Positions 8,547 to 16,930 are shown, counted from the first letter of the stretch. The stretch: DNA of 48,822 nucleotides from Palsa-739 sp035532535 (GCA_035532535.1 DATKQT010000007.1:1-48822); one strand, 5' to 3'. The notes: generated by a model from the sequence alone, not told the origin. Translations and numbers: made by a program.

Positions 8547-8992
8547 TCGCGCTCCGCGGCGAGGCTGCCGAGGTCGCGCTCGGCGAGGCGCAGGCGGTAC
8601 TCGCCTTCGTCCAGGACGAGGAGCGGCGCGGCCGCCTCGCTGACCTCGTCGCCGCCGTGCAGGAAGGCGAGCTCGGCGACGACGAGGCGCAGGCGCTCGA
8701 GGAGTTGATCGAGCTCGGCCTCACCACGGGGCGCATCCGCGGCGTCTACGGGCCCGAGGGCGAGCAGGCCGCGCTGAAGACGTTCCGCCGGCTGCCCGGC
8801 GGCCGCGAGCTCGCGGACAGTGCGCGCGAGGTGAGCTCGGCGCTCGAGGCGCTCGAAGGGAAGAGGGTCGAGCGCGTGTCCGTGCAGTCCTCCGGCCCAG
8901 GCGCGTTCCTCGTCTCCATCGCCGTCGACGGGCTCGAGCTGTCGGTGAAGCTCGACCGCGCAGGCGCGCGCATCCACTCCATCGGCGTATGA
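8543..8992 (+). CDS. unknown 149-aa protein inside the sulfate-assimilation operon
   Basis: No family was recognised. The N-terminal two thirds are rich in Ala, Glu and Leu and look helical. The last 40 residues look like beta strands (RVSVQSSGPGAFLVSIAVDG, then LELSVKLDRAG). There is no signal peptide, membrane segment or cysteine. It overlaps cysH upstream and the siroheme gene downstream by 4 nt (ATGA on both sides), so it must be co-translated with them. Context suggests a role in sulfite reductase or siroheme handling, but this is inference. Codon usage matches its neighbours, so it is a real gene. Confidence 0.8.
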   Translation: MIALRGEAAEVALGEAQAVLAFVQDEERRGRLADLVAAVQEGELGDDEAQALEELIELGLTTGRIRGVYGPEGEQAALKTFRRLPGGRELADSAREVSSALEALEGKRVERVSVQSSGPGAFLVSIAVDGLELSVKLDRAGARIHSIGV

Positions 8993-9480
8993 CGCAACAC
9001 TACGTCGCGTGCCTCGACCTGACCGGGCGCCGCTGCCTCGTCGTCGGTCGCTCGGATGCGAAGGTTCGTGCGCTGCAGGCGGCCGGCGCCGAGGTCGTCT
9101 CCGTCGACCGCTACGAGCCGGAGCTGCTCGACGACGTCTGGCTCGTCGTGGTCGTCGACGTCGAGCAGGGCGAGCGCGTCTTTGCGGACGCGAGCGCACG
9201 GCAGATCTTCTGTAACGTCGAGGACGTTCCCGAGCTGTGCACGTTCATCCTGCCGGCGTTGCACCGGCGCGGCGACATCACGCTCGCGGTGTCGACCGGC
9301 GGCGCGTCCCCGGCGCTCGCGCAATGGCTCCGCGACCGCTTCGCGGCGCAGATCGGCTTCGAGCACGAGCAGCTCGCGCGCGAGCTGCGCCGCGTGCGGC
9401 CGTGGGTGAAGAAGACGTTCGATTCTTACGAGGAGCGTCGTGACTTCTTCCGCAACGCCGTTGCGAGAGCGCTCGGATGA
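8989..9480 (+). CDS. siroheme synthase, precorrin-2 dehydrogenase domain (CysG N-terminal type), compact
   Basis: The 163-aa protein aligns with the NAD-dependent dehydrogenase/ferrochelatase part of CysG or Met8. It has CLVVG at the first strand, FCNVEDVPELCTFILPA, and the hallmark ITLAVSTGGASPALAQWLRDRF. The usual GGGxxA dinucleotide loop is replaced by GRSDAKV, and the segment between the second strand and the conserved Asp is shortened, so NAD binding may be altered. It overlaps the next gene (uroporphyrinogen methyltransferase) by 4 nt. The two together would make siroheme for the sulfite reductase at the head of the operon. Confidence 0.85.
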   Translation: MTQHYVACLDLTGRRCLVVGRSDAKVRALQAAGAEVVSVDRYEPELLDDVWLVVVVDVEQGERVFADASARQIFCNVEDVPELCTFILPALHRRGDITLAVSTGGASPALAQWLRDRFAAQIGFEHEQLARELRRVRPWVKKTFDSYEERRDFFRNAVARALG

Positions 9481-10187
9481 CCGTGTGGCTCGTCGGCGCC
9501 GGCCCGGGCGATCGAGGGCTGATCACGGTGAAGGGTCTCGAGCGCGTGCGCGCGTGCGACGTGATCGTCTACGACCGCCTTGTCCCGCCCGAGCTCGTCG
9601 ACGAGGCGCCACAGGACGCGCTCCGCATCGAGCGCGACCGGCTCGAGCAGGACGAGGTGAACGAGCTGCTCGTCGCGCTCGGCCGTCGCGGCGACGACGT
9701 CGTGCGGCTCAAGGGTGGGGACCCGTTCCTCTTCGGACGCGGCGGCGAGGAGGCGCTCGCGCTCGCGCACGCCGGCGTCCCCTTCGAGGTCGTCCCCGGC
9801 GTCTCGTCGCTCGCGTCCGTCCCCGCTTCGGCAGGCATCCCCGTCACGCACCGCGGCGTCGCCTCGGCCGTGACGGCGTTCGCAGCGCACGACGTCGAGG
9901 GTCTCGACGCGCAGGCGCTCGCGCACACTCCGGGCACGCTCGTCGCCTTCATGGGCCTCGCGGGCCTCGAGCGGCTCGTCGAGCGGCTCATCGAGCACGG
10001 CCGCCCCGCCGGCACGCCGGCCGCGGTCGTCTCCGCCGGCACGAGGCCCGACGAACGCGTCGTCACCGCGCCCCTCGGCGGCATCGCCCGCGCGGCGGAA
10101 GGACTGCCGACACCGGCCCTCGTCGTGATCGGCGAAGTGGTTGCGCTCCGCGCGTCGCTGCGCGCGGTGCGACGATCTGCGGCGTGA
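9477..10187 (+). CDS. cobA: uroporphyrinogen-III C-methyltransferase
   Basis: SAM-dependent methylation of uroporphyrinogen III to precorrin-2, the first step toward siroheme. The 236-aa protein has the family signatures VGAGPGDRGLITVKGLE at the N-terminus, DVIVYDRLV, RLKGGDPFLFGRGGEE near residue 80, and VPGVSSLASVPASAGIPVTHRG near 105-125. It is a stand-alone methyltransferase, not fused to HemD or CysG. It overlaps the dehydrogenase gene upstream (ATGA) and an aminotransferase downstream (GTGA). Assignment is secure; cobA and sumT are both used as names. Confidence 0.93.
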   Translation: MTVWLVGAGPGDRGLITVKGLERVRACDVIVYDRLVPPELVDEAPQDALRIERDRLEQDEVNELLVALGRRGDDVVRLKGGDPFLFGRGGEEALALAHAGVPFEVVPGVSSLASVPASAGIPVTHRGVASAVTAFAAHDVEGLDAQALAHTPGTLVAFMGLAGLERLVERLIEHGRPAGTPAAVVSAGTRPDERVVTAPLGGIARAAEGLPTPALVVIGEVVALRASLRAVRRSAA

Positions 10188-11335
10188 CCGAGTTCCGCCG
10201 CGTCGACGCGCTCCCGCCATACGCCTTCGCCGAGGTGGAGCGGCTCAAGCTCGAGCTGCGCCGCGCCGGCGAGGACGTCATCGACCTCGGCTTCGGCAAT
10301 CCCGATGTCCCGCCGCCGGAGATCGCGGTCGAGAAGCTGCGCGAGGCTGCGCTCATCCCGCGCAACCACCGGTACTCGTCGAGCCGCGGGCTGCCGAACC
10401 TGCGCGCGGCGATCTGCGAACTCTACCGTGACCGCTACGGGGTGGAGCTCGACCCCGAAACCGAGGCGACGATGGCGCTGGGTTCGAAGGAAGGGCTCGT
10501 CCATCTCCTCTGGGTGCTGCTCGGGCCGGGCGACGCCGCGCTCGTGCCGAGCCCGAGCTATCCGATCCACCTGTTCGCGCCGGGATTCGCGGGCGCGACC
10601 GTCCACCGTGTTCCCGCGCTCGACTACGTCGCCGGCGTCCAGGAGGCATGGGAGGCGGCGGAGCCACGACCGCGCGTGCTGCTCGCATCGTTCCCGCACA
10701 ACCCGACGACGGCGTGCGTCGAACCGGCCGACATGCAACGCCTCGTCGACTTCGCGCGCGAGCACGGGCTGGTGCTCGTGCACGACTTCGCGTACGCGGA
10801 CCTCGCATTCGACGGCTACCGGCCGCCGTCGATCTTCGAGGCGGAGGGCGCGCGCGAGGTCGCCGTCGAGCTGTACTCGCTCACGAAGGGCTTCTCGCTC
10901 GCCGGCTGGCGCATCGCGTTCGTGCTCGGCCGCGCCGACGTCGTCGGCGCGCTCGCGCGGTTGAAGTCGTATCTCGACTACGGGAGCTTCCAGCCGCTCC
11001 AGATCGCTGCCACGGTTGCGCTCCGCGAGGCGAGCGACCAGCCCGCCGAGGCGGCGGCTGTGTACAAAGGGCGTCGGAACGCGCTGTGCGACGGTCTGAC
11101 GCGCGTGGGCTGGGAGGTGGAGCGGCCCCGCGCGACGATGTTCGTGTGGGCGCCGATCCCGACCGGCGAGCCGTCGCAGGCGTTCGCTCTGCGCCTCCTC
11201 CGGGAGGCCCGCGTCGCCGTCAGCCCGGGTAGCGGCTTCGGCGCCGACGGTGAAGGTTTCGTCAGATTCGCGCTCGTGGAGAACGAGCAGCGCATTGCAC
11301 AGGCCGTGCGTGGCATCCGCCGCGCGATTTGCTAG
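10184..11335 (+). CDS. class I/II PLP-dependent aminotransferase (AlaC-like)
   Basis: The 383-aa fold-type I aminotransferase opens with LPPYAFAEVERLKLELRRAG and has GFGNPDVPPP. The PLP-binding segments are ASFPHNPTTACVE (substrate and cofactor), HDFAYADLAFDGY and the lysine motif YSLTKGFSLAGWRIAF near residue 235, and an Arg for the substrate carboxylate lies near the end (FVRFALVENE). It most resembles AlaC or LL-diaminopimelate-type aminotransferases; substrate is unproven. The GTG start overlaps the cobA stop by 4 nt, so it is the last gene of the sulfur operon. The frame is open upstream but that part is the shadow of cobA. Confidence 0.88.
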   Translation: MTEFRRVDALPPYAFAEVERLKLELRRAGEDVIDLGFGNPDVPPPEIAVEKLREAALIPRNHRYSSSRGLPNLRAAICELYRDRYGVELDPETEATMALGSKEGLVHLLWVLLGPGDAALVPSPSYPIHLFAPGFAGATVHRVPALDYVAGVQEAWEAAEPRPRVLLASFPHNPTTACVEPADMQRLVDFAREHGLVLVHDFAYADLAFDGYRPPSIFEAEGAREVAVELYSLTKGFSLAGWRIAFVLGRADVVGALARLKSYLDYGSFQPLQIAATVALREASDQPAEAAAVYKGRRNALCDGLTRVGWEVERPRATMFVWAPIPTGEPSQAFALRLLREARVAVSPGSGFGADGEGFVRFALVENEQRIAQAVRGIRRAIC

Positions 11336-11394
11336 CGTCAGGGGCGTTCGAGGCGACGCTGCCTTCGTGAGTCTTTCGACCGAAGGAGGCGTGC

Positions 11395-11901
11395 ATGAAG
11401 ATCCTCATTGCCGAAGACGAGACGCTGATCCGTCTCGACCTGCGCGCGATTCTCGAGCGGCACGGCTTCACCGTGTGCGCCGAGGCGCGTGACGGACTGG
11501 AGGCGGTGGAGCTGGCGCGGTCGACCCAGCCAGACGCCGCGCTGCTCGACGTCCGCATGCCGAACCTCGACGGAATCGAGGCTGCGCGGCGCATCTACGC
11601 GGAGCGTCCGCTCCCGATCGTCATGCTGACCGCGTTTCGCGATCGCGCCACGGTCGACAAGGCGGTCGCGGCCGGCGTCTTCGGGTACCTCCTGAAGCCG
11701 TTTCGCGAGGGTGACGTCGCGCCTGCGCTGCGCGCCGCCGCCGCTCGGCACGCGGAACTGCTCGCCGCGCGCCGGCGAGTCGGCACGGAGCAGCCCAAGC
11801 GCATCGACGTGGATCTCCCGTCGTCGAGCGGCCACGCGTGGCCCGTGCGCATCGAGCGGGCGGACGACGGCTCGCTCGACGTCCGCGTGGTGCAGCCATG
11901 A
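11395..11901 (+). CDS. response regulator receiver, AmiR/NasT-like but without ANTAR domain
   Basis: A 168-aa protein with a complete receiver domain: acidic pair E7-D8, phosphoacceptor D52 in LLDVRMP, T79 and K101. After residue 120 the RNA-binding ANTAR helix bundle is absent and a 45-residue tail follows (VDLPSSSGHAWPVRIERADD region). Its receiver is very similar to that of the next gene, so the two are tandem duplicates. GAAGGAGG stands 5 nt before the ATG. It may act as a phosphate sink or titrating partner for the ANTAR protein, which is inference. Confidence 0.88.
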   Translation: MKILIAEDETLIRLDLRAILERHGFTVCAEARDGLEAVELARSTQPDAALLDVRMPNLDGIEAARRIYAERPLPIVMLTAFRDRATVDKAVAAGVFGYLLKPFREGDVAPALRAAAARHAELLAARRRVGTEQPKRIDVDLPSSSGHAWPVRIERADDGSLDVRVVQP

Positions 11902-12464
11902 GGGTGTTGATCGCCGAGGACGAGACGCTCATTCGCCTCGACCTGAAAGGGATGCTCGAGAGCGCAGGCCTCGAGGTGTGCGCCGAGGCGCGCGACGGCG
12001 TCGAGGCAGTCGAGCTGGCCGACTCGACGGAGCCGGATCTCGCCGTGCTCGACGTGAAGATGCCGCGTCTCGACGGGATCGAGGCGGCGCGCCGCATTCT
12101 CGACGAGCGGCTGATGCCGATCGTGATCGTGAGCGCTTTCACGGAGAAGAGCCTCGTGCGGCGCGCGGCCGAGGCGGGCGTCTACGGCTATCTGGCGAAG
12201 CCGTTCCGCGAGGAGGATCTCCTGCCTGCGATCGCCACTGCGAGGGCACGCTTCGACCAGCTCTCGGCCGTACGCGAGCAGGTCGACTCGCTCGCCGAGG
12301 CGCTCGCCGCCCGCAAGGCGATCGAACGTGCGAAAGGCCTCCTCATGCAGAACCAGGGGTTGACCGAGCAGGATGCGTTTGCGCGGCTCCGCCGTGCCAG
12401 CCAGACGTCCGGGCGGCCGATGCGGGTCATCGCGGAGGCGATCATCCAGACGCTCGGCGCGTAA
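11898..12464 (+). CDS. ANTAR-domain response regulator (AmiR/NasT family)
   Basis: A 188-aa protein: receiver (E7-D8, D52 in VLDVKMP, S79, K101) followed by a helical linker and an ANTAR domain at about 125-186, recognised by RKAIERAKGLLMQNQGLTEQDAF and the AxxxLRRAS pattern. ANTAR proteins bind two-hairpin RNA elements and prevent transcription termination, often at nitrogen-metabolism leaders. Its ATG overlaps the upstream stop (ATGA). No cognate kinase is adjacent. A terminator-bearing leader stands before amt at 16931, about 4.5 kb away, and is a possible target. Confidence 0.92.
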   Translation: MRVLIAEDETLIRLDLKGMLESAGLEVCAEARDGVEAVELADSTEPDLAVLDVKMPRLDGIEAARRILDERLMPIVIVSAFTEKSLVRRAAEAGVYGYLAKPFREEDLLPAIATARARFDQLSAVREQVDSLAEALAARKAIERAKGLLMQNQGLTEQDAFARLRRASQTSGRPMRVIAEAIIQTLGA

Positions 12465-12520
12465 CCCCTGCGTTTCTGACCCTCCGGATCGGTGATGATG
12501 TCCCCGAGGTGGGTCGGTTC

Positions 12521-14644
12521 GTGCGTGCACTGCTCCTGGCCGCGACGATTGCGCTCGTCACGGGCGGAAGCATTGCGCGCGCAGCGGCTCCGCCGACGCT
12601 GACGATCGAGGTGATCGGCCAGGGCACGGTCACCGGGACCGGAATCAATTGCGGCGCCGGAAGCCTCTCCTGCTATACGGCGTACGGCTCGACGCAAACT
12701 CCCACGTTGACGCCGACTGCCGCGTCCGGTTGGACGTTCGACCATTGGGACGACGGCTGCGGCGCTTCGCCCTGTGCCCCGGTCGTCAGTGGACCGGTCA
12801 CGGTCACGGCGGTCTTCGCGAGCATCGCACCGACTGTGCAAACGGCGGCGTACGGGGTATCGCTCGCCGGGAACGGTGCCGTCACGAATGGTTCGGTCGC
12901 CAATCCGATCCATTGCGCGCAGGGTGCCGTGGCCGCGACGGAGTGCAGCCTGACCGTTGTCCAGGGCTCGACGCTGACGGTGGTCGAGCAGCCCGACCCG
13001 GACTCGTTCTTCGCCGGGTGGAACGGGTCGTGCGCAGGCACCGGACCGAGTTGCGTTGCCTACGTTACCGCAAACACCTATGTCGGCGCCGGCTTCGTCT
13101 CGAACGCGTCGCACACGCTCACAGTGCAGGTGAGTGGTAACGGGAGCGTCAACGGCGCCGGCATCTCGTGTGGACAAGGCTCGACGTGCGACGCACAAGA
13201 GTCCCCGAACGCGAAGGTGACGCTGACCGCGACGCCTGCGAACGGCTACGGTCTCACCGCATGGAGCGGCGCGTGCACGGGCTCGCAGCTGACGTGCACC
13301 GTCCAGATGGACAACGACCGGTCGGTGACGGCGACATTTGCGTCCCTCGTGCAGCTCACAGTCACAGTCAGCGGGAACGGCACGGTGTCGGGTGGTGGCA
13401 TCACTTGCGGGCCGGGCCCGCAGACGTGCACGGGCTCGGAGCTCCCGAATGCGAGCGTCGCGCTCACCGCCTCCCCGAGCGCTGGCGCCAGCGTGTTCTG
13501 GTCGGGGTGTTCGACCTCGTCCGGCCCGAACTGCACCGCACTCATCGGGACGTCCGCGGTTTCGGTGACCGCCACCTTCACCGGTGGGGCGCCGCCGCCG
13601 GTAGCGACAGACGCGCTGAGCGTCACGGTCCATGGAGACGGCGCAGTCACGAGCACGGCGGGAGCCGCGTCGATCTACTGCACCTCTGCCGGCGGAGGCG
13701 AATGTAGCGCCAATGTCACCGCAGGCACCTCGCTCACGCTCGCCGCTCTGCCCGCGTCCGGCACAGCGGGCGACTTCTTGGGCTGGACCGGTGACTGCTC
13801 CTCCTTCACGTCGACGACGTGCACCCTGACGATGAACAGCTCGAAGAGCGTCGGTGCGACCTTCGCGGGTGGCAGCACGACGTATCAGCTCAGCGCGCAG
13901 GTGACGGGAGATGGATCGATTTCGGGTGCGGGCCTCAAATGCACTGCGAGCGGCGGATCGACCTGCACCGGTCCACAGCCGGCGAGCGCGAGCGTGACGA
14001 TCACGGCGAGTCCTTCCTTCGGCGCGACGTTCACCGGCTGGAGCGGCGCTTGCTCCGGGACGACGGCCACGTGCACGATCTCTATGACCACCACGAAGAG
14101 CGTCACCGCCACCTTCGCCGCCGCGTCGGCGACGAACGAACTGCTCTCGCTCAAGGTCTCCGGCGCCGGCGCGGTGACTGCAGCCGGTCTGGAGTGCGCA
14201 AGCACCGGCAAGGCGAAGACGTGCTCCCAGGACTATCCGCGCGGGACGTTCGTGACGCTCTCTGCGGTGGCCGCCAAGGGCTCGATCTTCGCGGGCTGGA
14301 GCGGCGCGTCCTCGGGCCGGAAGGGGACGTGCGTCGTGACGATGACCGCGGCGCAGACCGTCTCGGCGAAGTTCTACCCGCTGCTTCAGGGACGGAAGCC
14401 GCCGATCATCGCCAAGGTCGCCGCCGGTCATCGCATCACGCTTTCGTTCACGGCGCACGAAAGCGGCGCGTTGAAGGTCGTCGAGGAACGGTCGGCGAAG
14501 CGGTTTGCCGTCCATCGACTCGACGTTCGCGCCGGCGCGCGGAGGATCGTGATCACCGTTGCCCGGCCCGGCCGCTACGTGTTCACGGCGACGCTCACGG
14601 GCAAGCTCGGCGTGTCCGCGCTCCGCTGGACGGTGTCTGTCTAG
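12521..14644 (+). CDS. secreted protein with seven Cys-rich InlB-B-like repeats
   Basis: A 707-aa exported protein. The GTG at 12521 has GAGGTG upstream and gives a Sec signal peptide (RALLLAATIALVTGG, cleavage near ARA-AA); an in-frame GTG at 12509 is an alternative. Seven repeats of about 75-95 residues follow, each with the pattern GxGxVxG-x-G-I-x-C, then C, then TASPSxGxxFxGWSGAC, then C, and ending KSVTATFA. This is the divergent InlB B-repeat (bacterial repeat) type. Most repeats have four cysteines, suggesting two disulfides each; the seventh has lost one (WSGASSG). A final domain of about 85 residues (from LLQGRKPP) lacks repeats. No sortase motif or membrane anchor is seen, so it is probably released or wall-bound. 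Confidence 0.85.
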   Translation: MRALLLAATIALVTGGSIARAAAPPTLTIEVIGQGTVTGTGINCGAGSLSCYTAYGSTQTPTLTPTAASGWTFDHWDDGCGASPCAPVVSGPVTVTAVFASIAPTVQTAAYGVSLAGNGAVTNGSVANPIHCAQGAVAATECSLTVVQGSTLTVVEQPDPDSFFAGWNGSCAGTGPSCVAYVTANTYVGAGFVSNASHTLTVQVSGNGSVNGAGISCGQGSTCDAQESPNAKVTLTATPANGYGLTAWSGACTGSQLTCTVQMDNDRSVTATFASLVQLTVTVSGNGTVSGGGITCGPGPQTCTGSELPNASVALTASPSAGASVFWSGCSTSSGPNCTALIGTSAVSVTATFTGGAPPPVATDALSVTVHGDGAVTSTAGAASIYCTSAGGGECSANVTAGTSLTLAALPASGTAGDFLGWTGDCSSFTSTTCTLTMNSSKSVGATFAGGSTTYQLSAQVTGDGSISGAGLKCTASGGSTCTGPQPASASVTITASPSFGATFTGWSGACSGTTATCTISMTTTKSVTATFAAASATNELLSLKVSGAGAVTAAGLECASTGKAKTCSQDYPRGTFVTLSAVAAKGSIFAGWSGASSGRKGTCVVTMTAAQTVSAKFYPLLQGRKPPIIAKVAAGHRITLSFTAHESGALKVVEERSAKRFAVHRLDVRAGARRIVITVARPGRYVFTATLTGKLGVSALRWTVSV
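12593..14380 (+). repeat. seven tandem protein-coding repeats
   Basis: This stretch encodes the seven InlB-B-like repeat units of the secreted protein. The repetition is clear in protein but diverged in DNA, with no long exact repeats noticed, so the array is old rather than recently amplified. Confidence 0.75.
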
Positions 14645-15654
14645 TAGAGAACCAGCCGATCGCGGTGTACGGCTTCGACGCCGCGCGGCCGGCCGCGCAG
14701 CTCCGATGCACCCGCGCCGGCAATGCCCTTGCCGAGCACAGTTCCGTCGGTTGAGACGAGCTCGACCGCGTCGCCTTCGTCGAACTCGCCGTCGCACGCG
14801 ACGACGCCGACCGCGAGGAGACTGCGGCCGCCGATGAGAATTGCATCACGGGCGCCGTCGTCCAGCACGAGCTTCCCGGCTGCCGGCTTCGCGTGCCGCA
14901 ACCACAGCTTGAATGCGCTCGCCTGTCTCGCCGCAGCGGCGAACGCCGTGCCGCGCGCCTCGCCGGCCGCGATCGCGCGCACGACGCCGGGCCCGCGCCC
15001 CGATGCGATCACCGTCGGGATGCCGGCGGCGGCTGCGAGGCGCGCCGCGGTCACCTTGCTCGCCATCCCGCCGCGGCCGAGTGCGCTGCCCGGGCCGAGT
15101 GACGCGTCGTCGACGGCGTCGCCGCTCGTGAGCAACTCCGCGCTCGCGCTGTAGACGCCGTCCACCTCCGTGAGCAGCACGAGCAGCCGTGCGCCGAGCA
15201 AGACCGCCACCTGCGCGGCGAGCGCGTCGTTGTCGCCGAACGTGATCTCGTCGGTCGCCGTCGCGTCGTTCTCGTTCACGACCGGGACTGCCCCGAGCTT
15301 CAGCAGCGCGTTGAGGGCGTTACGCACGTTCAGGTACGTCGCGCGCTCGGCGAGGTCGCCGGCGGAGAGCAGGATCTGTGCGACGCGCAGTCCGTGCTTG
15401 CGAAACGCGGCCTCCCATGCAAGCTGCAGCCGCACCTGGCCGGCGGCCGACGCCGCCTGGAGCTGCGGCGTCGAGCGCGGCCGCTGCGTCATGCCGAGCA
15501 GCGGCAGGCCGAGCGCGATCGCGCCGGAGGAGACGATGCACACGGGCTCGGAGATCTCGGCCACGTCGGCCGCACGCGCCGCGAGGACGGAGCGTCGGAT
15601 GCGCCCGGCGCCGTCGGTGACGAGCGACGAGCCGAGCTTGACGACAACGGTCAC
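14641..15654 (-). CDS. proB: glutamate 5-kinase
   Basis: Phosphorylates glutamate for proline synthesis. The 337-aa protein has the amino-acid-kinase domain (VVVKLGSSLVTD at the start, SSGAIALGLPLLG, VVNENDATATDEITFGDNDALAA, LLTEVDGVY, GRGGMASKVTAARLAAAAGI) and a C-terminal PUA domain from about residue 255 (GKLVLDDGARDAIL, IAGAGASEL). The GTG start overlaps the proA stop by 4 nt. It converges on the secreted repeat protein, the two stop codons overlapping. The frame stays open upstream, but that part is the shadow of proA. Confidence 0.95.
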   Translation of the reverse strand: MTVVVKLGSSLVTDGAGRIRRSVLAARAADVAEISEPVCIVSSGAIALGLPLLGMTQRPRSTPQLQAASAAGQVRLQLAWEAAFRKHGLRVAQILLSAGDLAERATYLNVRNALNALLKLGAVPVVNENDATATDEITFGDNDALAAQVAVLLGARLLVLLTEVDGVYSASAELLTSGDAVDDASLGPGSALGRGGMASKVTAARLAAAAGIPTVIASGRGPGVVRAIAAGEARGTAFAAAARQASAFKLWLRHAKPAAGKLVLDDGARDAILIGGRSLLAVGVVACDGEFDEGDAVELVSTDGTVLGKGIAGAGASELRGRPRGVEAVHRDRLVLY

Positions 15655-16832
15655 CGGTGTTGCGTGCCGTCGCCGACGACGCGGTACTGGCGGAGGCAGA
15701 GATCGCGGTACGTGACCGGCCCGCGCGGGCCGGGAACGCGGTCGACGCTGATCCCCGTCTCCGGCGTGCCGAGCAGCTCGAAGCCGTCGGCGAAGCGCGT
15801 CGGCGCGTTCCAGAACGCAGCTGTGCCGCGATAGCCGTCGAGGAAGCGCTCGGCAGCATCGCTGTCCTCGGTCACGATCGCGGCGGCGAGGCCCGACGTC
15901 TCCTCGTTCGCGGCTCGGAGTGCTTCGTCGACGCCGTTCACGCCACGGAGCGTGATGGTCTTCACCCGTCCGGGCTCCGACGCCCATTCGCGTTCCGGCG
16001 GCAGCGCGTCCTCGACGGCGATCCCCAGCTCGGCGCAGACGGCGGCGATCGCCTGTGCGAGCTCCGGCGTGTCGGCGAGGGCGAGGTTGAGCCGGTTGCA
16101 GACGCCGAGCCGGTCGAGGCTCGCGCGCACGAGCTGCTCGAGCTTCGCCGGGTCGGCTGCGGTGTGCGCGTAGAGGACGCCGCCTCCTTCCGCGTGCGCG
16201 AGCGCACGCACCCCGTGCTCCGCCGCGCGACGCGCGAGCGCGGCGGTCGACGCGCCGCTCCCGCGGAGGATGACGAGCGGGATCAGCCCCGGCAGAGACA
16301 CGAGCGCCTCGGCGCCGTCGTGACCGGGTGTGCGCACGAGCCCGACCGCTTCGCCCAGCGCGGGGCGGAGCACGGTGTCGACCAGCTCCGTCACCGTGCA
16401 GAGCGCGGCCGATCCGGTGCGCAGCACGACGGCGTTCCCGCTCTTCAGCACCTGCGTGGCGATGTCGACCGCGACGTTTGGCCGCGCCTCGAAGTTCGCG
16501 CCGACGACGCCGACGGGGATGAGCCGCTCCGTCACGCCGAGCCCGTTCGCGAGCGTCCACGTGCGGACGTCGCGCTCGAGCGGCGGGAGCGCGCGCGTCG
16601 CGCGCACGCCGTCCGCGATCGCATCGAGCCGCCCTTCGTCGAGCCGCAGCCGGTCGCGCGCTCCCTCGTCGACGTCGGAAGCTTCGAGGTCAGCGGCGTT
16701 CGCGGCGAGGATTCCCTCTGCGCGCTCGGACAGCAGCTCGACGACGCGGTCGAGCCCCGCGTCGACGTGTGCCTCTGTCAGCTGCGCGAGCGCCTCGCGG
16801 GCCGCCCGCGCTTCGCGCTCGACGATCTCCAT
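15651..16832 (-). CDS. proA: gamma-glutamyl phosphate reductase
   Basis: An NADPH-dependent aldehyde-dehydrogenase-fold enzyme, the second step of proline synthesis. The 393-aa protein shows IPVGVVGANFEARPNVAVDIA, KSGNAVVLRTGSAA, the catalytic Cys region RLGVCNRLN, and the ending VTYRDLCLRQYRVVGDG. The ATG at 16832 gives the standard N-terminus (EREARAAREALAQL). The reading frame is open for a further 68 codons upstream, but that stretch crosses the amt promoter region and has no family similarity. TACAGT lies exactly 6 nt before the ATG, so the transcript is probably leaderless. Confidence 0.95.
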   Translation of the reverse strand: MEIVEREARAAREALAQLTEAHVDAGLDRVVELLSERAEGILAANAADLEASDVDEGARDRLRLDEGRLDAIADGVRATRALPPLERDVRTWTLANGLGVTERLIPVGVVGANFEARPNVAVDIATQVLKSGNAVVLRTGSAALCTVTELVDTVLRPALGEAVGLVRTPGHDGAEALVSLPGLIPLVILRGSGASTAALARRAAEHGVRALAHAEGGGVLYAHTAADPAKLEQLVRASLDRLGVCNRLNLALADTPELAQAIAAVCAELGIAVEDALPPEREWASEPGRVKTITLRGVNGVDEALRAANEETSGLAAAIVTEDSDAAERFLDGYRGTAAFWNAPTRFADGFELLGTPETGISVDRVPGPRGPVTYRDLCLRQYRVVGDGTQHR

Positions 16833-16838
16833 CGCGCA

Positions 16839-16844
16839 ACTGTA
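16839..16844 (-). promoter_or_regulatory. probable -10 of a leaderless proA promoter
   Basis: On the minus strand TACAGT (TANNNT) is followed by 6 nt and the proA ATG, with no Shine-Dalgarno sequence. The same geometry is seen before leuC, ppc, the sulfite reductase and the XRE-cupin gene. Confidence 0.55.
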
Positions 16845-16930
16845 CGTCCGTCCGTCGCCGAGGTTGACCGGTTTTTGCGGCCACGTCGACCGGATGCCCG
16901 TGTATCGTCCCGCGCACGCGGTCGGCAAAG

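Noticed and set aside
12188..14797. 869-codon minus-strand frame opposite the repeat protein
   Set aside because: Arg-rich shadow crossing several genes; the plus-strand frame has a signal peptide and clear repeats.
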